From the NCBI GenBank assembly GCA_040307385.1, contig JAWRJQ010000079.1, positions 1 through 64,000 of the forward strand: DNA of 64,000 bases. The letters are read 5' to 3'. Below, piece by piece: positions 51,657 through 60,145 of the stretch. Position numbers and translations under genes: made by a program. Positions within the stretch are counted from its first letter, which is position 1. Each line of letters opens with the position of its first letter. This DNA comes from RUG721 sp040307385 (GTDB lineage: Bacteria > Actinomycetota > Coriobacteriia > Coriobacteriales > Atopobiaceae). The notes under the pieces are model-generated. The model was not told where the DNA came from. It saw only the letters and a program-made list of their open reading frames with translations, and made no database searches.

Positions 51657-52538
51657 ATGGCTTCCAAGATTCCCTATAGCACGGTGTTCGACGTGTTCAA
51701 AGCCGGCCGCGATGCGGGCAGGAGCGCCGAAGAGACGGCCTCCGTCCTCATCCTGTTGGGCGACGGCGCGCCTCGCGGGCATGCGATGGCGCTGCGCAAC
51801 GCCTTCCTCGCCGAGAAGACCGGCGGCCTCGTGAGCGTCCGTCCGCTTTCAGACCCGGCGGCGCTCGACGCGCCCTACGATATCGCCGTGCTCGTTCCCG
51901 GCGACGATGCGGGCGATCTCGGCCGCGCCGTCGATCAGCTTGCGGGCCGGGCGATTCCCTGCGCCATCATCGTGCAGTCGGCCGTCGACGCCCATGACTT
52001 CTCCCATCTCGACTATCAGGACTACGAGCCCGAGATCATTGCGGCGAGCGACGGCGACGACATGCTCGAGGCGCTCGCCCGCTGGATCGTCGGCGCAACC
52101 GACAAGCACCGTGCCTTCGCGGCGAACTTCTCCTTCATCCGCCCTGCGGAGGTTTCTTCGCTCATCACCGCCTGCGCCGTCCAGAACGCCGCCGTGGGCG
52201 CCATCAACCTCATACCCGGTTCCGACCTGCCCATCATGACCGCCAACCAGGCCAAGCTCGCGCTCGATATCGCCGCCGCGTACGGCCGGGGCCTCACGTC
52301 CGCGCGCCTCCCCGAGCTGGCGGGCGTCGTGGGCGCGGGGTTCGCCTATCGTGCGCTCGCCCGCGCGCTGCTCGGGCTCATCCCGGGCGTCGGCTGGGCG
52401 CTGCGCGCCGGCTTCGGCTATGCGGGCACGCTCGCCACCGGCAACGCCGTCAAAGCGCGTTTCGAGGCGGCCGACAAGGCGAAACCGTCGTCGGACACCG
52501 CGCTCGCGCCGCGCTATATCTCTATCGAGAAACGCTAG
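51657..52538 (+). CDS. DUF697 (YcjF-like) domain protein
   Basis: 293 residues. The N-terminal half (1-150) is a soluble alpha/beta-like region without motif. The C-terminal part (about 163-275) is DUF697: ITACAVQNAAVGAINLIPGS, GRGLTSARLPELAGVVGAGF and hydrophobic glycine-rich helices that may associate with membrane. The usual GTPase partner domain of DUF697 proteins is absent. GAGAGGATC precedes ATG 51657. It lies between rodA and the radical SAM gene; function unknown. Confidence 0.75.
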   Translation: MASKIPYSTVFDVFKAGRDAGRSAEETASVLILLGDGAPRGHAMALRNAFLAEKTGGLVSVRPLSDPAALDAPYDIAVLVPGDDAGDLGRAVDQLAGRAIPCAIIVQSAVDAHDFSHLDYQDYEPEIIAASDGDDMLEALARWIVGATDKHRAFAANFSFIRPAEVSSLITACAVQNAAVGAINLIPGSDLPIMTANQAKLALDIAAAYGRGLTSARLPELAGVVGAGFAYRALARALLGLIPGVGWALRAGFGYAGTLATGNAVKARFEAADKAKPSSDTALAPRYISIEKR

Positions 52539-52542
52539 ATCC

Positions 52543-54423
52543 ATGCGCGCGAAGCGAGAGGACTGCTTCCATCTCATCGAGCCGCTGCTCCCGATGGTGG
52601 AGAAGCCCGCCCGCTACCTCGACCACGAGTGGGGCGCCTGCGAGGACCAGGACGGTCCCTTCCACGTGTGCATGATCTACGCAGATGTGTATGAGATCGG
52701 TCAGCCCAACCTCGGCGTCGCGATTCTCTACAACGAACTCAACAGCTGCGCGGGCATCTCGTGCGAGCGCGCCTACCTTCCGTGGACCGATATGATCGCG
52801 CATATGCGCGAACGCTCCATCCCGCTGCTCTCGCTCGAATCCGCGTCTCCGCTTGCATCCTTCGACGTGCTCGGGTTCACGCTCGCCCATGAGCTCATCA
52901 TGACCAACGTGCTCGAGACGCTCGACCTCGCCGGCATCGCCCAGCGCGCATGCGATCGCGATGAGGACGATCCCCTCGTCATCGCCGGCGGTCCCTCGGC
53001 ATGGAACGTCGAACCCATGGCCGTCGTCTTCGATGCCGTGCTGCTCGGCGACGGCGAGACGAGCATCAAGGACGTATGCACGCGCATCCGCGATCTGCGC
53101 GCTGCGGGCGCCTCGCGTGCCGCGATCCTGTGCGCGCTGGCCGAAATCCCGTGCGTCTACGTTCCCTCCCTCTACGAGCAGGTGGTCGATGAGACCTCGA
53201 CGCGCTGGGGCTATGTCGTGCCGTGCGCGGGCGAGCATGCGCCGCGCGTGGTCTACAAGCGCTGCGAAGCCGATCTCGCCGACACCGAGCCCATCGCTCA
53301 GAGGATCGTGCCCTACCTCGAGACGGTGCAGGACCGTCTCTCCATCGAGGTGCTGCGCGGGTGCGCGCGCGGTTGCCGGTTCTGCCAGGCCGGCATGACC
53401 TACCGCCCCGTGCGCGAGCGTCCGCTCGAGCAGATCGTCGATGCCACGTCGCAAGCGCTCGCCGCCTGCGGATACGACGAGGTCTCGCTCTCCTCGCTCT
53501 CCACGACCGACCATTCCCAGTGCCAGGCGCTGCTCGGCGAGCTCTCCCGGCTCACCGGCGATCGGGGCATCCGCGTGTCGCTGCCCTCGCAGCGCCTCGA
53601 CGCATTCGGCGTCGACATGGCCGCAGCTGCGGCGGGCGGGCGCAGGAGCGCGCTCACCTTCGCCCCCGAGGCGGGGAGCCAGCGGCTGCGCGACGTCATC
53701 AACAAGAACGTCACCCAGGACGACCTCGAACGCGCCGCACGCAACGCGTTCCAGAACGGCTGGCGCAAGGTCAAGCTCTACTACATGATGGGGCTTCCCA
53801 CCGAGACCGACGATGATATCAGGGCCATCGTCGATACGGCCGCGCGCGTGCTCGAGATCGGCCGCGAGGTGGTGGGACGGGGCCGCAAGAGCGGCGTCAG
53901 CGTCTCGATCTCCGTGGCCGTGCTCGTTCCCAAGGCCTATACGGCGTTCCAGTGGTGCGGCCAGCTCCCCCTTGACGAGGTGCGCAGGCGCCAGGCGCTG
54001 CTGCTTGAGTCGGCACCCAAGGATCGCGATATCCGCATCTCCTATCACGATGCGCGCGCATCGCTCATCGAGGGGGCGCTTTCCAAGATGGGCCGCGACG
54101 GATTCGCCCTCATCCACGAGGCGTGGGCACGCGGGTGCCGCTTCGATGCCTGGACCTCCGAGTTCTCGTTCGAGACCTGGCTCGATGCCGCGGAGGCGGC
54201 GGGTTTCGACCTCGAGGAGATCGCATGCGAGGAGTTTCCCCTCGATGCGCGCCTTCCTTGGGAGCATACCTCGCCTGCGGTTTCGAAGGGGTACCTCCAG
54301 CGCGAGTGGCGCCGTGCGCTCGCGGGCATCACCACCGAGGACTGCACGTTCGCTTCATGCACGGGATGCGGCGTGTGCCCCACGCTCGGCGTCTCGAACG
54401 TCATCCAGGAGGCGCGGTCATGA
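52543..54423 (+). CDS. TIGR03960-type radical SAM protein
   Basis: 626 residues. An N-terminal B12-binding-like region is followed by the radical SAM cluster motif CARGCRFC (C274, C278, C281) and the SAM barrel (EVSLSSLSTTDHSQ, FAPEAGSQRLRDVINK, KLYYMMGLPTETDDD). The C-terminus has a cysteine group CTGCGVC, possibly a second cluster site. The family always travels with a DUF2344 protein and this one overlaps it by 4 bases; its reaction is unknown, though ribosome or tRNA modification is suspected from its neighbours. It starts 4 bases after the DUF697 gene. Confidence 0.9.
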   Translation: MRAKREDCFHLIEPLLPMVEKPARYLDHEWGACEDQDGPFHVCMIYADVYEIGQPNLGVAILYNELNSCAGISCERAYLPWTDMIAHMRERSIPLLSLESASPLASFDVLGFTLAHELIMTNVLETLDLAGIAQRACDRDEDDPLVIAGGPSAWNVEPMAVVFDAVLLGDGETSIKDVCTRIRDLRAAGASRAAILCALAEIPCVYVPSLYEQVVDETSTRWGYVVPCAGEHAPRVVYKRCEADLADTEPIAQRIVPYLETVQDRLSIEVLRGCARGCRFCQAGMTYRPVRERPLEQIVDATSQALAACGYDEVSLSSLSTTDHSQCQALLGELSRLTGDRGIRVSLPSQRLDAFGVDMAAAAAGGRRSALTFAPEAGSQRLRDVINKNVTQDDLERAARNAFQNGWRKVKLYYMMGLPTETDDDIRAIVDTAARVLEIGREVVGRGRKSGVSVSISVAVLVPKAYTAFQWCGQLPLDEVRRRQALLLESAPKDRDIRISYHDARASLIEGALSKMGRDGFALIHEAWARGCRFDAWTSEFSFETWLDAAEAAGFDLEEIACEEFPLDARLPWEHTSPAVSKGYLQREWRRALAGITTEDCTFASCTGCGVCPTLGVSNVIQEARS

Positions 54424-55139
54424 ACGCACGCCTCCATCGCCTCCGGTTCGAATACCCCAAGAGCGATCGCCTCGCCTTTCTAGGCCATCTCGAGCTTATC
54501 ACCACCATCGGGCGCTCCATCCGCCGCGCGGGCCTGCCCTTCGCGGTTTCGAGCGGCTTCGCCCGCCGCATGAAGGTGCAGTTCTCCTCCGCGCTTCCCG
54601 TGGGCGTCTCGTCGCGCGCCGAGTATTTCGACCTGTTCCTCACCGAGCGTCTCGACGCGGACGAGGTGCTCGAGCGCCTGATCGCCTGCTCGCCTGCAGC
54701 TCTGAGCCCGCGCATCGCGCGCTATGTCGACGAATCGCTGCCCGCCCTCGAGGCATGGCTCGACCGCTCGTCGTGGATCCTCGATCTCGGAAGCTCGATC
54801 GATGCATCCGCGTTCGATGAGGGCGTGGCGCGGCTGCGCGCGCAGGGGGCGTTCAGCTATATGCGCGGAACCATGCCCAAGACCGTGGATGTGGGGGAGA
54901 GCTATGTCTCGCATAGGCTCTTCGAGAAGCACGGCTCGCTCATGCTCGCCCTCGAGACGCTCAGCCTCCCGTCGGGCGCCATGCGGCCCGAAGCCTTCGT
55001 GCGCGCCTGCGCGGAGCTCTCGGAAACACCCGATGCGCTGCCCGCATACCTGAGATGCGCCCGCACGGCCCAGCATCATCTGGATGATGGCAACCTTGTG
55101 GAGCCGTTCGAACTTTCGTTGCCAAAACACGTTGACTAG
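54420..55139 (+). CDS. DUF2344 / TIGR03936 radical SAM-associated protein
   Basis: 239 residues. RFEYPKSDRLAFLGHLELI and SSGFARRMKVQFSSALPVGV are the family's conserved N-terminal features. ATG 54420 overlaps the radical SAM stop (ATGA) with AGGAGG upstream, showing translational coupling. Presumed partner of the radical SAM enzyme. Its stop codon lies within the -35 box of the rplU promoter. Confidence 0.9.
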   Translation: MNARLHRLRFEYPKSDRLAFLGHLELITTIGRSIRRAGLPFAVSSGFARRMKVQFSSALPVGVSSRAEYFDLFLTERLDADEVLERLIACSPAALSPRIARYVDESLPALEAWLDRSSWILDLGSSIDASAFDEGVARLRAQGAFSYMRGTMPKTVDVGESYVSHRLFEKHGSLMLALETLSLPSGAMRPEAFVRACAELSETPDALPAYLRCARTAQHHLDDGNLVEPFELSLPKHVD

Positions 55140-55160
55140 CTGCAAAATCGTTGATAATAT
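55132..55160 (+). promoter_or_regulatory. promoter of rplU-rpmA
   Basis: TTGACT at 55132-55137, a 17-base spacer, then TAATAT at 55155-55160 (GATAAT at 55153-55158 is an alternative). The -35 box overlaps the stop codon of the upstream gene. It gives a leader of about 35 bases to the rplU start, too short for an attenuator. Confidence 0.7.
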
Positions 55161-55199
55161 ATCTCCTGTTGCACGTAAGCCAGCAATGAAAGGCATGTC

Positions 55200-55562
55200 A
55201 TGTACGCAATCGTAGCAACTGGTGGCAAGCAGTATAAGGTTGCCAAGGGCGATATCGTTTCCGTCGAGAAGCTCGACGCGCAGCCTGGCGATACGGTCAA
55301 GCTCGACGTTCTCCTGTTGAACGACGGCAAGAAGACCATCGTTGACGCCGATGCCCTCAAGTCCAAGAAGGTCACCGCCGAGGTCCTCGAGCAGTACAAG
55401 GACGATAAGGTGCTCGTGTTCAAGCTGAAGAAGCGCAAGCGCTACCATCGCACCCAGGGCCACCGGCAGAATCTCACCAAGCTGCGCATCTCCGCGCTTC
55501 CCACCGCCCGTGCTGCGGCCAAGTCCGCCAGCTCCGACGACGCTGCTGAAGCGGCCGAGTAA
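55200..55562 (+). CDS. rplU: 50S ribosomal protein L21
   Basis: Binds 23S rRNA in the large subunit. It is 120 residues: MYAIVATGGKQYKVAKGDIV at the N-terminus and KKRKRYHRTQGHRQ near residues 80-93 are L21 hallmarks. The last 20 residues are an Ala/Ser/Asp/Glu extension beyond the usual end. GAAAGGC precedes the ATG. Cotranscribed with rpmA. Confidence 0.97.
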   Translation: MYAIVATGGKQYKVAKGDIVSVEKLDAQPGDTVKLDVLLLNDGKKTIVDADALKSKKVTAEVLEQYKDDKVLVFKLKKRKRYHRTQGHRQNLTKLRISALPTARAAAKSASSDDAAEAAE

Positions 55563-55591
55563 GCCACAAGAACGTAAAGGCAGGTAGAGAA

Positions 55592-55840
55592 ATGGCACAC
55601 AAAAAAGGTCTCGGCTCGTCCCGCAACGGCCGTGATTCGCAGGCTCAGCGCCTCGGCACCAAGCGCTACGGCGGCCAGCATGTGAACGCCGGCGAGATCC
55701 TCGTCCGCCAGCGCGGCACCCACATCGCTCCCGGCGACAACGTGGGCCGCGGCAAGGACGACACCCTGTTCGCGCTTGTCGAGGGCATCGTGGAGTTCAC
55801 CAAGGGCTCAAAGCATCGCGTTCATGTTCGCGCCGTGTAG
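55592..55840 (+). CDS. rpmA: 50S ribosomal protein L27
   Basis: 82-residue protein whose N-terminus reaches the peptidyl transferase centre. It begins MAHKKGLGSSRNGRD, with no Firmicutes-type cleaved N-terminal extension, consistent with the absence of a prp/ysxB protease gene between rplU and rpmA. GTHIAPGDNVGRGKDDTLFA is the conserved core. An intrinsic terminator follows 20 bases later. Confidence 0.97.
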   Translation: MAHKKGLGSSRNGRDSQAQRLGTKRYGGQHVNAGEILVRQRGTHIAPGDNVGRGKDDTLFALVEGIVEFTKGSKHRVHVRAV

Positions 55841-55860
55841 AGAACGTTGTACGAGTTTCG

Positions 55861-55889
55861 AGGCCCCGGGCACCATCCGGGGCCTTTTT
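55861..55889 (+). terminator. rho-independent terminator of rplU-rpmA
   Basis: AGGCCCCGG (55861-55869) pairs perfectly with CCGGGGCCT (55877-55885) across a 7-base loop, followed by TTTTT. This is the clearest intrinsic terminator in the window. Confidence 0.9.
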
Positions 55890-55935
55890 CGTATGCTTGT
55901 GAGGAGCCGAGCTTCAATCGTCATGGAGGACGTGC

Positions 55936-57315
55936 GTGTCGAGTTTCACTGATTTCTCCCATATCAACGTGCGCGGAGGCGACGGCGGCGCGGGCTGCAT
56001 GTCGTTTCGGCGCGAGGCCTATGTTCCCAAGGGCGGGCCCGACGGCGGCGACGGCGGGAACGGCGGCAGCGTGATCTGCGAGGCCGACGCCCAGCTCTCA
56101 TCGCTCATCGACTACCGCTATAAGCATCATTTTCGCGCCGAGCGGGGCACCCACGGGCAGGGTGCGCGCAAGCATGGCCGCGACGGTGCCGACCTCGTGC
56201 TCAAAGTGCCGCTCGGCACGGTCATCCGCGAACTCGATCCTGCAACCATGAAACCGCTCTACGAGATCGCCGATCTCACGCATCCCGGCGAGCGCGTCTG
56301 CGTGGCTCCCGGCGGCGCAGGCGGTCGCGGCAACACCCATTTCGTCACGTCGGTGCGCCGGGCCCCCGCCTTCGCCGAGAAGGGCGAGCCTGCGCTCGAG
56401 CATTGGATCGAGTTCGAGATGAAGCTCATGGCCGATGCGGCGCTCGTGGGCATGCCCTCCGTCGGCAAGAGCTCCATCATCGCGCGCATCAGCGCCGCCC
56501 GACCCAAGATCGCGGACTATCCGTTCACCACGCTCGTTCCCAACCTCGGCGTGGCCCGTGCATCCGACGGCCGCTCCTTCGTCGTCGCCGACGTTCCGGG
56601 GCTCATCGAGGGCGCCAGCGCGGGCAAGGGGCTCGGCCACGAGTTCCTGCGCCACATCGAGCGCACGGCCCTCATCCTGCACGTTGTCGACCTTACCGGC
56701 GGCTTCGAGGGTCGCGACGTGATCGACGATTACGAAACCATCAACGGCGAGCTCGAGGCCTATGCCTTCGAGCTGTCCGAGCGTCCTCAGATCGTCGTGG
56801 CCAACAAGTGCGACATGCCCGGCACCGAGGAGGCGCTCGCCGCCCTCAGGCAGCGCGCCGAGCAGGACGGGCATCCCTTCTTCGCCGTCTCCGCCGTCAC
56901 CGGCGAGGGGCTCGATCAGCTCGTGGCCGCATGCGCCGCCACGGTCGCCGAGCTCAGAAGCGCCATCGAGCCCGAGCCGGGCGCCGAGGGCGTTGCGAGC
57001 GTCAACGCTGCACGGGAGCGTTCGCGCGCCAAGCGCGACCAGGCGCTTTCCATCGTCGCCGAGGGCGCGGGGGCATGGCGCGTGAGCGGCGGGCAGATCG
57101 AGCGCATGGTCGTGCAGACCGATTGGGACAACGATGAGGCCGTGGCCTATCTTCAGCATCGCTTCGAACGCATGGGCCTCGATGCCGCGCTCGCCAAGAT
57201 GGGCTGCGTGCACGGGGACGAGGTGCGCATCCTCGGCTATGCCTTCGCATACGAGGGCGCGGGCGATGAGGAAGCGGTTCTCAGCGAAGGCGACGTCCCC
57301 GAGGGGGAGGAGTAG
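55936..57315 (+). CDS. obgE: GTPase Obg (CgtA)
   Basis: Ribosome-associated GTPase for 50S assembly and stress control. It is 459 residues from GTG 55936 with GGAGG 6 bases upstream. The glycine-rich Obg fold (1-160, RGGDGGAGCMSFRREAYVPK) precedes the G domain: P-loop GMPSVGKSS (about 172-180), FTTLVPNLG, DVPGLIEGAS and NKCD. The C-terminal OCT domain spans about 370-440. It heads the obgE-proB-nadD-yqeK-rsfS block. Confidence 0.96.
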   Translation: MSSFTDFSHINVRGGDGGAGCMSFRREAYVPKGGPDGGDGGNGGSVICEADAQLSSLIDYRYKHHFRAERGTHGQGARKHGRDGADLVLKVPLGTVIRELDPATMKPLYEIADLTHPGERVCVAPGGAGGRGNTHFVTSVRRAPAFAEKGEPALEHWIEFEMKLMADAALVGMPSVGKSSIIARISAARPKIADYPFTTLVPNLGVARASDGRSFVVADVPGLIEGASAGKGLGHEFLRHIERTALILHVVDLTGGFEGRDVIDDYETINGELEAYAFELSERPQIVVANKCDMPGTEEALAALRQRAEQDGHPFFAVSAVTGEGLDQLVAACAATVAELRSAIEPEPGAEGVASVNAARERSRAKRDQALSIVAEGAGAWRVSGGQIERMVVQTDWDNDEAVAYLQHRFERMGLDAALAKMGCVHGDEVRILGYAFAYEGAGDEEAVLSEGDVPEGEE

Positions 57316-57316
57316 C

Positions 57317-58435
57317 ATGCAATCCCCGTCTTCCGGCCTCATCGTCGTCAAGATCGGCACGACGACGCTCGTCGATGAAAACGGCCGGCTCGACCATGCC
57401 TTCATCGATAGCCTCTGCACGCAGGTTGCCGAGCTGCGCCGGCGTGGCACGCGCGTCATCATCGTCTCATCGGGCGCAGCGGCAGCCGGCCGCGAGGTGC
57501 TCGGCTTCACGACGCGCCCCGCCGACATCCCCACGCTCCAGGCGTGCGCCGCCACCGGCCAGGCCAAGCTCATCGAATCGTATGAGAAGGCCCTCGCCGG
57601 CCATGGGCTCTCCTGCGGGCAGGTGCTGCTCACGCGGCGCGACGTGGTCGACCGCGAGGGCTATCTCAACGCGCGCAACACCTTCGAGCGCCTGCTCGAT
57701 CTGGGCGTCGTACCCATCGTCAACGAGAACGACACCGTTTCGGTGGCGGAGTTCACCTTCGGCGACAACGACATGCTCGGCGGCATCGTCTCCGCGCTCG
57801 TGGGCGCCGATCTCTACGTGATCCTCTCCGATGTGGAAGGGCTGTTCACCGCCGATCCCGCCACGCATCCCGAGGCGGAGCTCATCACGCGCGTCGATCA
57901 TGTGGGGGAGGAGCTGCTCCGCAGCGCGGGCACGCCCTCGTCGTCGTATGGAACCGGCGGCATGTTCTCCAAGGTATCGACGGCGCGCATGATGATGGCC
58001 GCCGGCATCCCCACGTTCATCTGCAAGGGGCGCACGCCCGGATGCCTCATCGCGAGCGTCGAGGGAACCGCCCGGGGAACGCTGTTCAAGCACGACGGCG
58101 CAACCGGCCACGAGAATTCCCATAAGCTGTGGATCGGCCTCGCCGAGGTTCCCCAGGGCACGATCACGCTCGACGAGGGCGCCACGAAGGCCATCCTCTC
58201 GCAAGGAGCCTCCGTCCTTCCCGTGGGCGTGAGCTCGTGCACGGGGTCGTTCAAGGAGGGCGACGTCGTCGACGTGCACTCCTTCGACGGCCTGCTCATC
58301 GGACGCGGCACCGCAGGATACGATGCGGATGACCTTGCGCGCTTCAAGGGCCTCAAGCTCGACGTGATCGCGCGTTTTGCGGGCGATCAGGGCGCGCATC
58401 CCGCGATACACCGTAACGACCTGCTCATTTTCTAA
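57317..58435 (+). CDS. proB: glutamate 5-kinase
   Basis: Phosphorylates glutamate, the first step of proline synthesis. It is 372 residues: amino-acid kinase domain (VVKIGTTTLVDENG, IIVSSGAAAAGREV, NENDTVSVAEFTFGDND, GTGGMFSK) and a C-terminal PUA domain (about 285-370). ATG 57317 follows obgE by one base and has GGAGGAG upstream. proA, often next in such clusters, is missing; nadD follows 15 bases later. Confidence 0.95.
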   Translation: MQSPSSGLIVVKIGTTTLVDENGRLDHAFIDSLCTQVAELRRRGTRVIIVSSGAAAAGREVLGFTTRPADIPTLQACAATGQAKLIESYEKALAGHGLSCGQVLLTRRDVVDREGYLNARNTFERLLDLGVVPIVNENDTVSVAEFTFGDNDMLGGIVSALVGADLYVILSDVEGLFTADPATHPEAELITRVDHVGEELLRSAGTPSSSYGTGGMFSKVSTARMMMAAGIPTFICKGRTPGCLIASVEGTARGTLFKHDGATGHENSHKLWIGLAEVPQGTITLDEGATKAILSQGASVLPVGVSSCTGSFKEGDVVDVHSFDGLLIGRGTAGYDADDLARFKGLKLDVIARFAGDQGAHPAIHRNDLLIF

Positions 58436-58450
58436 GGAGGTCCCACGCGT

Positions 58451-59140
58451 ATGCCCCGACCTATCGACATGTTCGATCTTCCCCGCGTTGGAAGCGACCC
58501 GCAGCGCATCTATCGGCTCGGCATCATGGGCGGCACCTTCGATCCCATCCACAACGGGCACCTGGTCGCCGCCGAGCAGGCCTTCGACGACCTGGACCTC
58601 GACCTTGTGGTGTTCATGCCCGCCGGCAGGCCCGCTTTCAAACTCGACAAGCAGGTCACCTCGGGCGAAGACCGCTACGCCATGACCCTGCTCGCAACCT
58701 CCGACAACCCGCACTTCACGGCATCGCGGTTCGAGATCGATCGCGACGGCGTGACCTATACGGCGGACACGCTGCGTCTCATGCGCGGCCTGTACACCGA
58801 TAACGTGCGCTTCTATTTCATCACCGGCGCCGACGCCATCGCCGATATCGTCGCGTGGCGCGATGCGGACGATATCGCCAAGCTTGCGCACCTCGTCGCG
58901 GCCACGCGCCCCGGCTACGATCTCTCCCATGCCAAGCAGGTCATCGACGAGTCGGGCCTCGATTTCGATGTCACCTATCTGGAGATCCCCGCGCTCGCCA
59001 TCTCATCGACGGATCTGCGCATGCGTGCCGAGCTCGGGCAGAGCCTGCGCTACCTCACGCCCGATTCCGTGACGGGATATATCCGCAAGCATGGCCTCTA
59101 CGACGTTCGCAACACCCGCCGCCAGTATCCCAAGGAGTAG
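58451..59140 (+). CDS. nadD: nicotinate-nucleotide adenylyltransferase
   Basis: Makes deamido-NAD from nicotinate mononucleotide and ATP. It is 229 residues. GGTFDPIHNGH (27-37) is the nucleotidyltransferase signature and ISSTDLR (about 196-202) the C-terminal phosphate-binding motif. The first 20 residues extend beyond the usual start. AAGGAGGT lies 7 bases upstream of the ATG. Confidence 0.95.
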   Translation: MPRPIDMFDLPRVGSDPQRIYRLGIMGGTFDPIHNGHLVAAEQAFDDLDLDLVVFMPAGRPAFKLDKQVTSGEDRYAMTLLATSDNPHFTASRFEIDRDGVTYTADTLRLMRGLYTDNVRFYFITGADAIADIVAWRDADDIAKLAHLVAATRPGYDLSHAKQVIDESGLDFDVTYLEIPALAISSTDLRMRAELGQSLRYLTPDSVTGYIRKHGLYDVRNTRRQYPKE

Positions 59141-59147
59141 GTGCGCC

Positions 59148-59786
59148 ATGGACGAGCCCTCTCAAGCAGCAGCGCAGCTCATCGCGCGTATCGAGGAGGA
59201 CGTCGCCCGCCAGCTGGGCGGCAAGCCGAAGCGCCTCGCGCATTCGCGTCGTGTCGCCGAGACGGCCGTGGAGCTTGCGCGCGCCTACGGCGTCGATGAG
59301 ACGCGGGCGCGCATCGCGGGCCTTCTGCACGACTACGCCAAGGCCTATCCAGCATACGTGCAGGTTGAGAAGGCCCGTGCGCTCGGGCTCGACTTCGGGT
59401 GCGAGCTCGCGCTCGTGACGCCCATCCTTCACGGACCCATCGCCGCACGCGAGCTTGCAGCCATCTATCCCGAGCTCGAAGCCGAGATCTTCCAGGCCAT
59501 CGAACGCCACACCGTCGCTGCGGCGGATATGGGGCCCCTCGATATGGTCATCTACGTTGCCGACGCGCTCGAGCCGGGCCGCCCGTCGAATCCGGGCATC
59601 GAGCGCCTGCGCGCCGCAGTCGGCACGGCGCGCCTCGACGAGCTGTTCTTCAAAACGTTCTCGGGCAGCATCGCCTATGTGATCGAAACGGGACGCTTTC
59701 TCTGGCCGGGGACGGTTGAGACGTATAATCACTATGTATCCCGACGCTCCCAACGAAAGGATCTTCATGGCATACACCTCGCTTGA
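59148..59786 (+). CDS. yqeK: HD-domain Ap4A hydrolase YqeK
   Basis: Symmetrical diadenosine tetraphosphatase-type HD hydrolase, 212 residues. Metal ligands: His32 in LAHSRRV, H61-D62 in LLHDYAK, the His of LHGPIAA and IERHTVAAADM, and the late Asp in VADALEPGR. ATG 59148 lies 10 bases after AAGGAG. Its end overlaps rsfS by 20 bases; nadD-yqeK-rsfS is a widely conserved order. Confidence 0.92.
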   Translation: MDEPSQAAAQLIARIEEDVARQLGGKPKRLAHSRRVAETAVELARAYGVDETRARIAGLLHDYAKAYPAYVQVEKARALGLDFGCELALVTPILHGPIAARELAAIYPELEAEIFQAIERHTVAAADMGPLDMVIYVADALEPGRPSNPGIERLRAAVGTARLDELFFKTFSGSIAYVIETGRFLWPGTVETYNHYVSRRSQRKDLHGIHLA

Positions 59787-60120
59787 GCTTGCCAAGGTCG
59801 CGGTATACGCCGCCGACGCCAAAAAAGCGACCGACATAGAGCTGATCGATCTCTCCAAGCTGAGCGACGTCTGCGATTACTTCCTCATCGTGTCGGCGGC
59901 CAACGCGCGCCTCGCCGACGCGCTCGTCGATGAGATCGAGGAGAAGGTCTTCAAGAACTGCGGAGCCAAGCCCCTCTCCATCGAAGGCAGGGCAGGGCTC
60001 GCATGGGTGCTCATGGACTACGGATCGGTGGTCGTGCACGTGTTTCTGCCCGAGACGCGCGACTTCTACCGCCTCGAACGCCTGTGGGGCGAAGCTCCGC
60101 GCGTCGACCTCGATCTCTAG
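59767..60120 (+). CDS. rsfS: ribosome silencing factor RsfS
   Basis: Binds L14 on the 50S subunit and blocks subunit joining when nutrients are short. It is 117 residues. DIELIDLSKLSDVCDYFLI and the GLAWVLMDYGSVVVHVFLPE and FYRLERLW segments are diagnostic. ATG 59767 has GAAAGGA 6 bases upstream and lies inside the yqeK coding end. Last gene of its block; convergent with dinB. Confidence 0.96.
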   Translation: MAYTSLELAKVAVYAADAKKATDIELIDLSKLSDVCDYFLIVSAANARLADALVDEIEEKVFKNCGAKPLSIEGRAGLAWVLMDYGSVVVHVFLPETRDFYRLERLWGEAPRVDLDL

Positions 60121-60145
60121 CGTCCGCACGCACAACGGGCTGCGG

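Noticed and set aside
55592..55612. Leu at position 7 of L27
   Set aside because: This position varies among bacteria (Gly, Val, Leu), so it is not notable.
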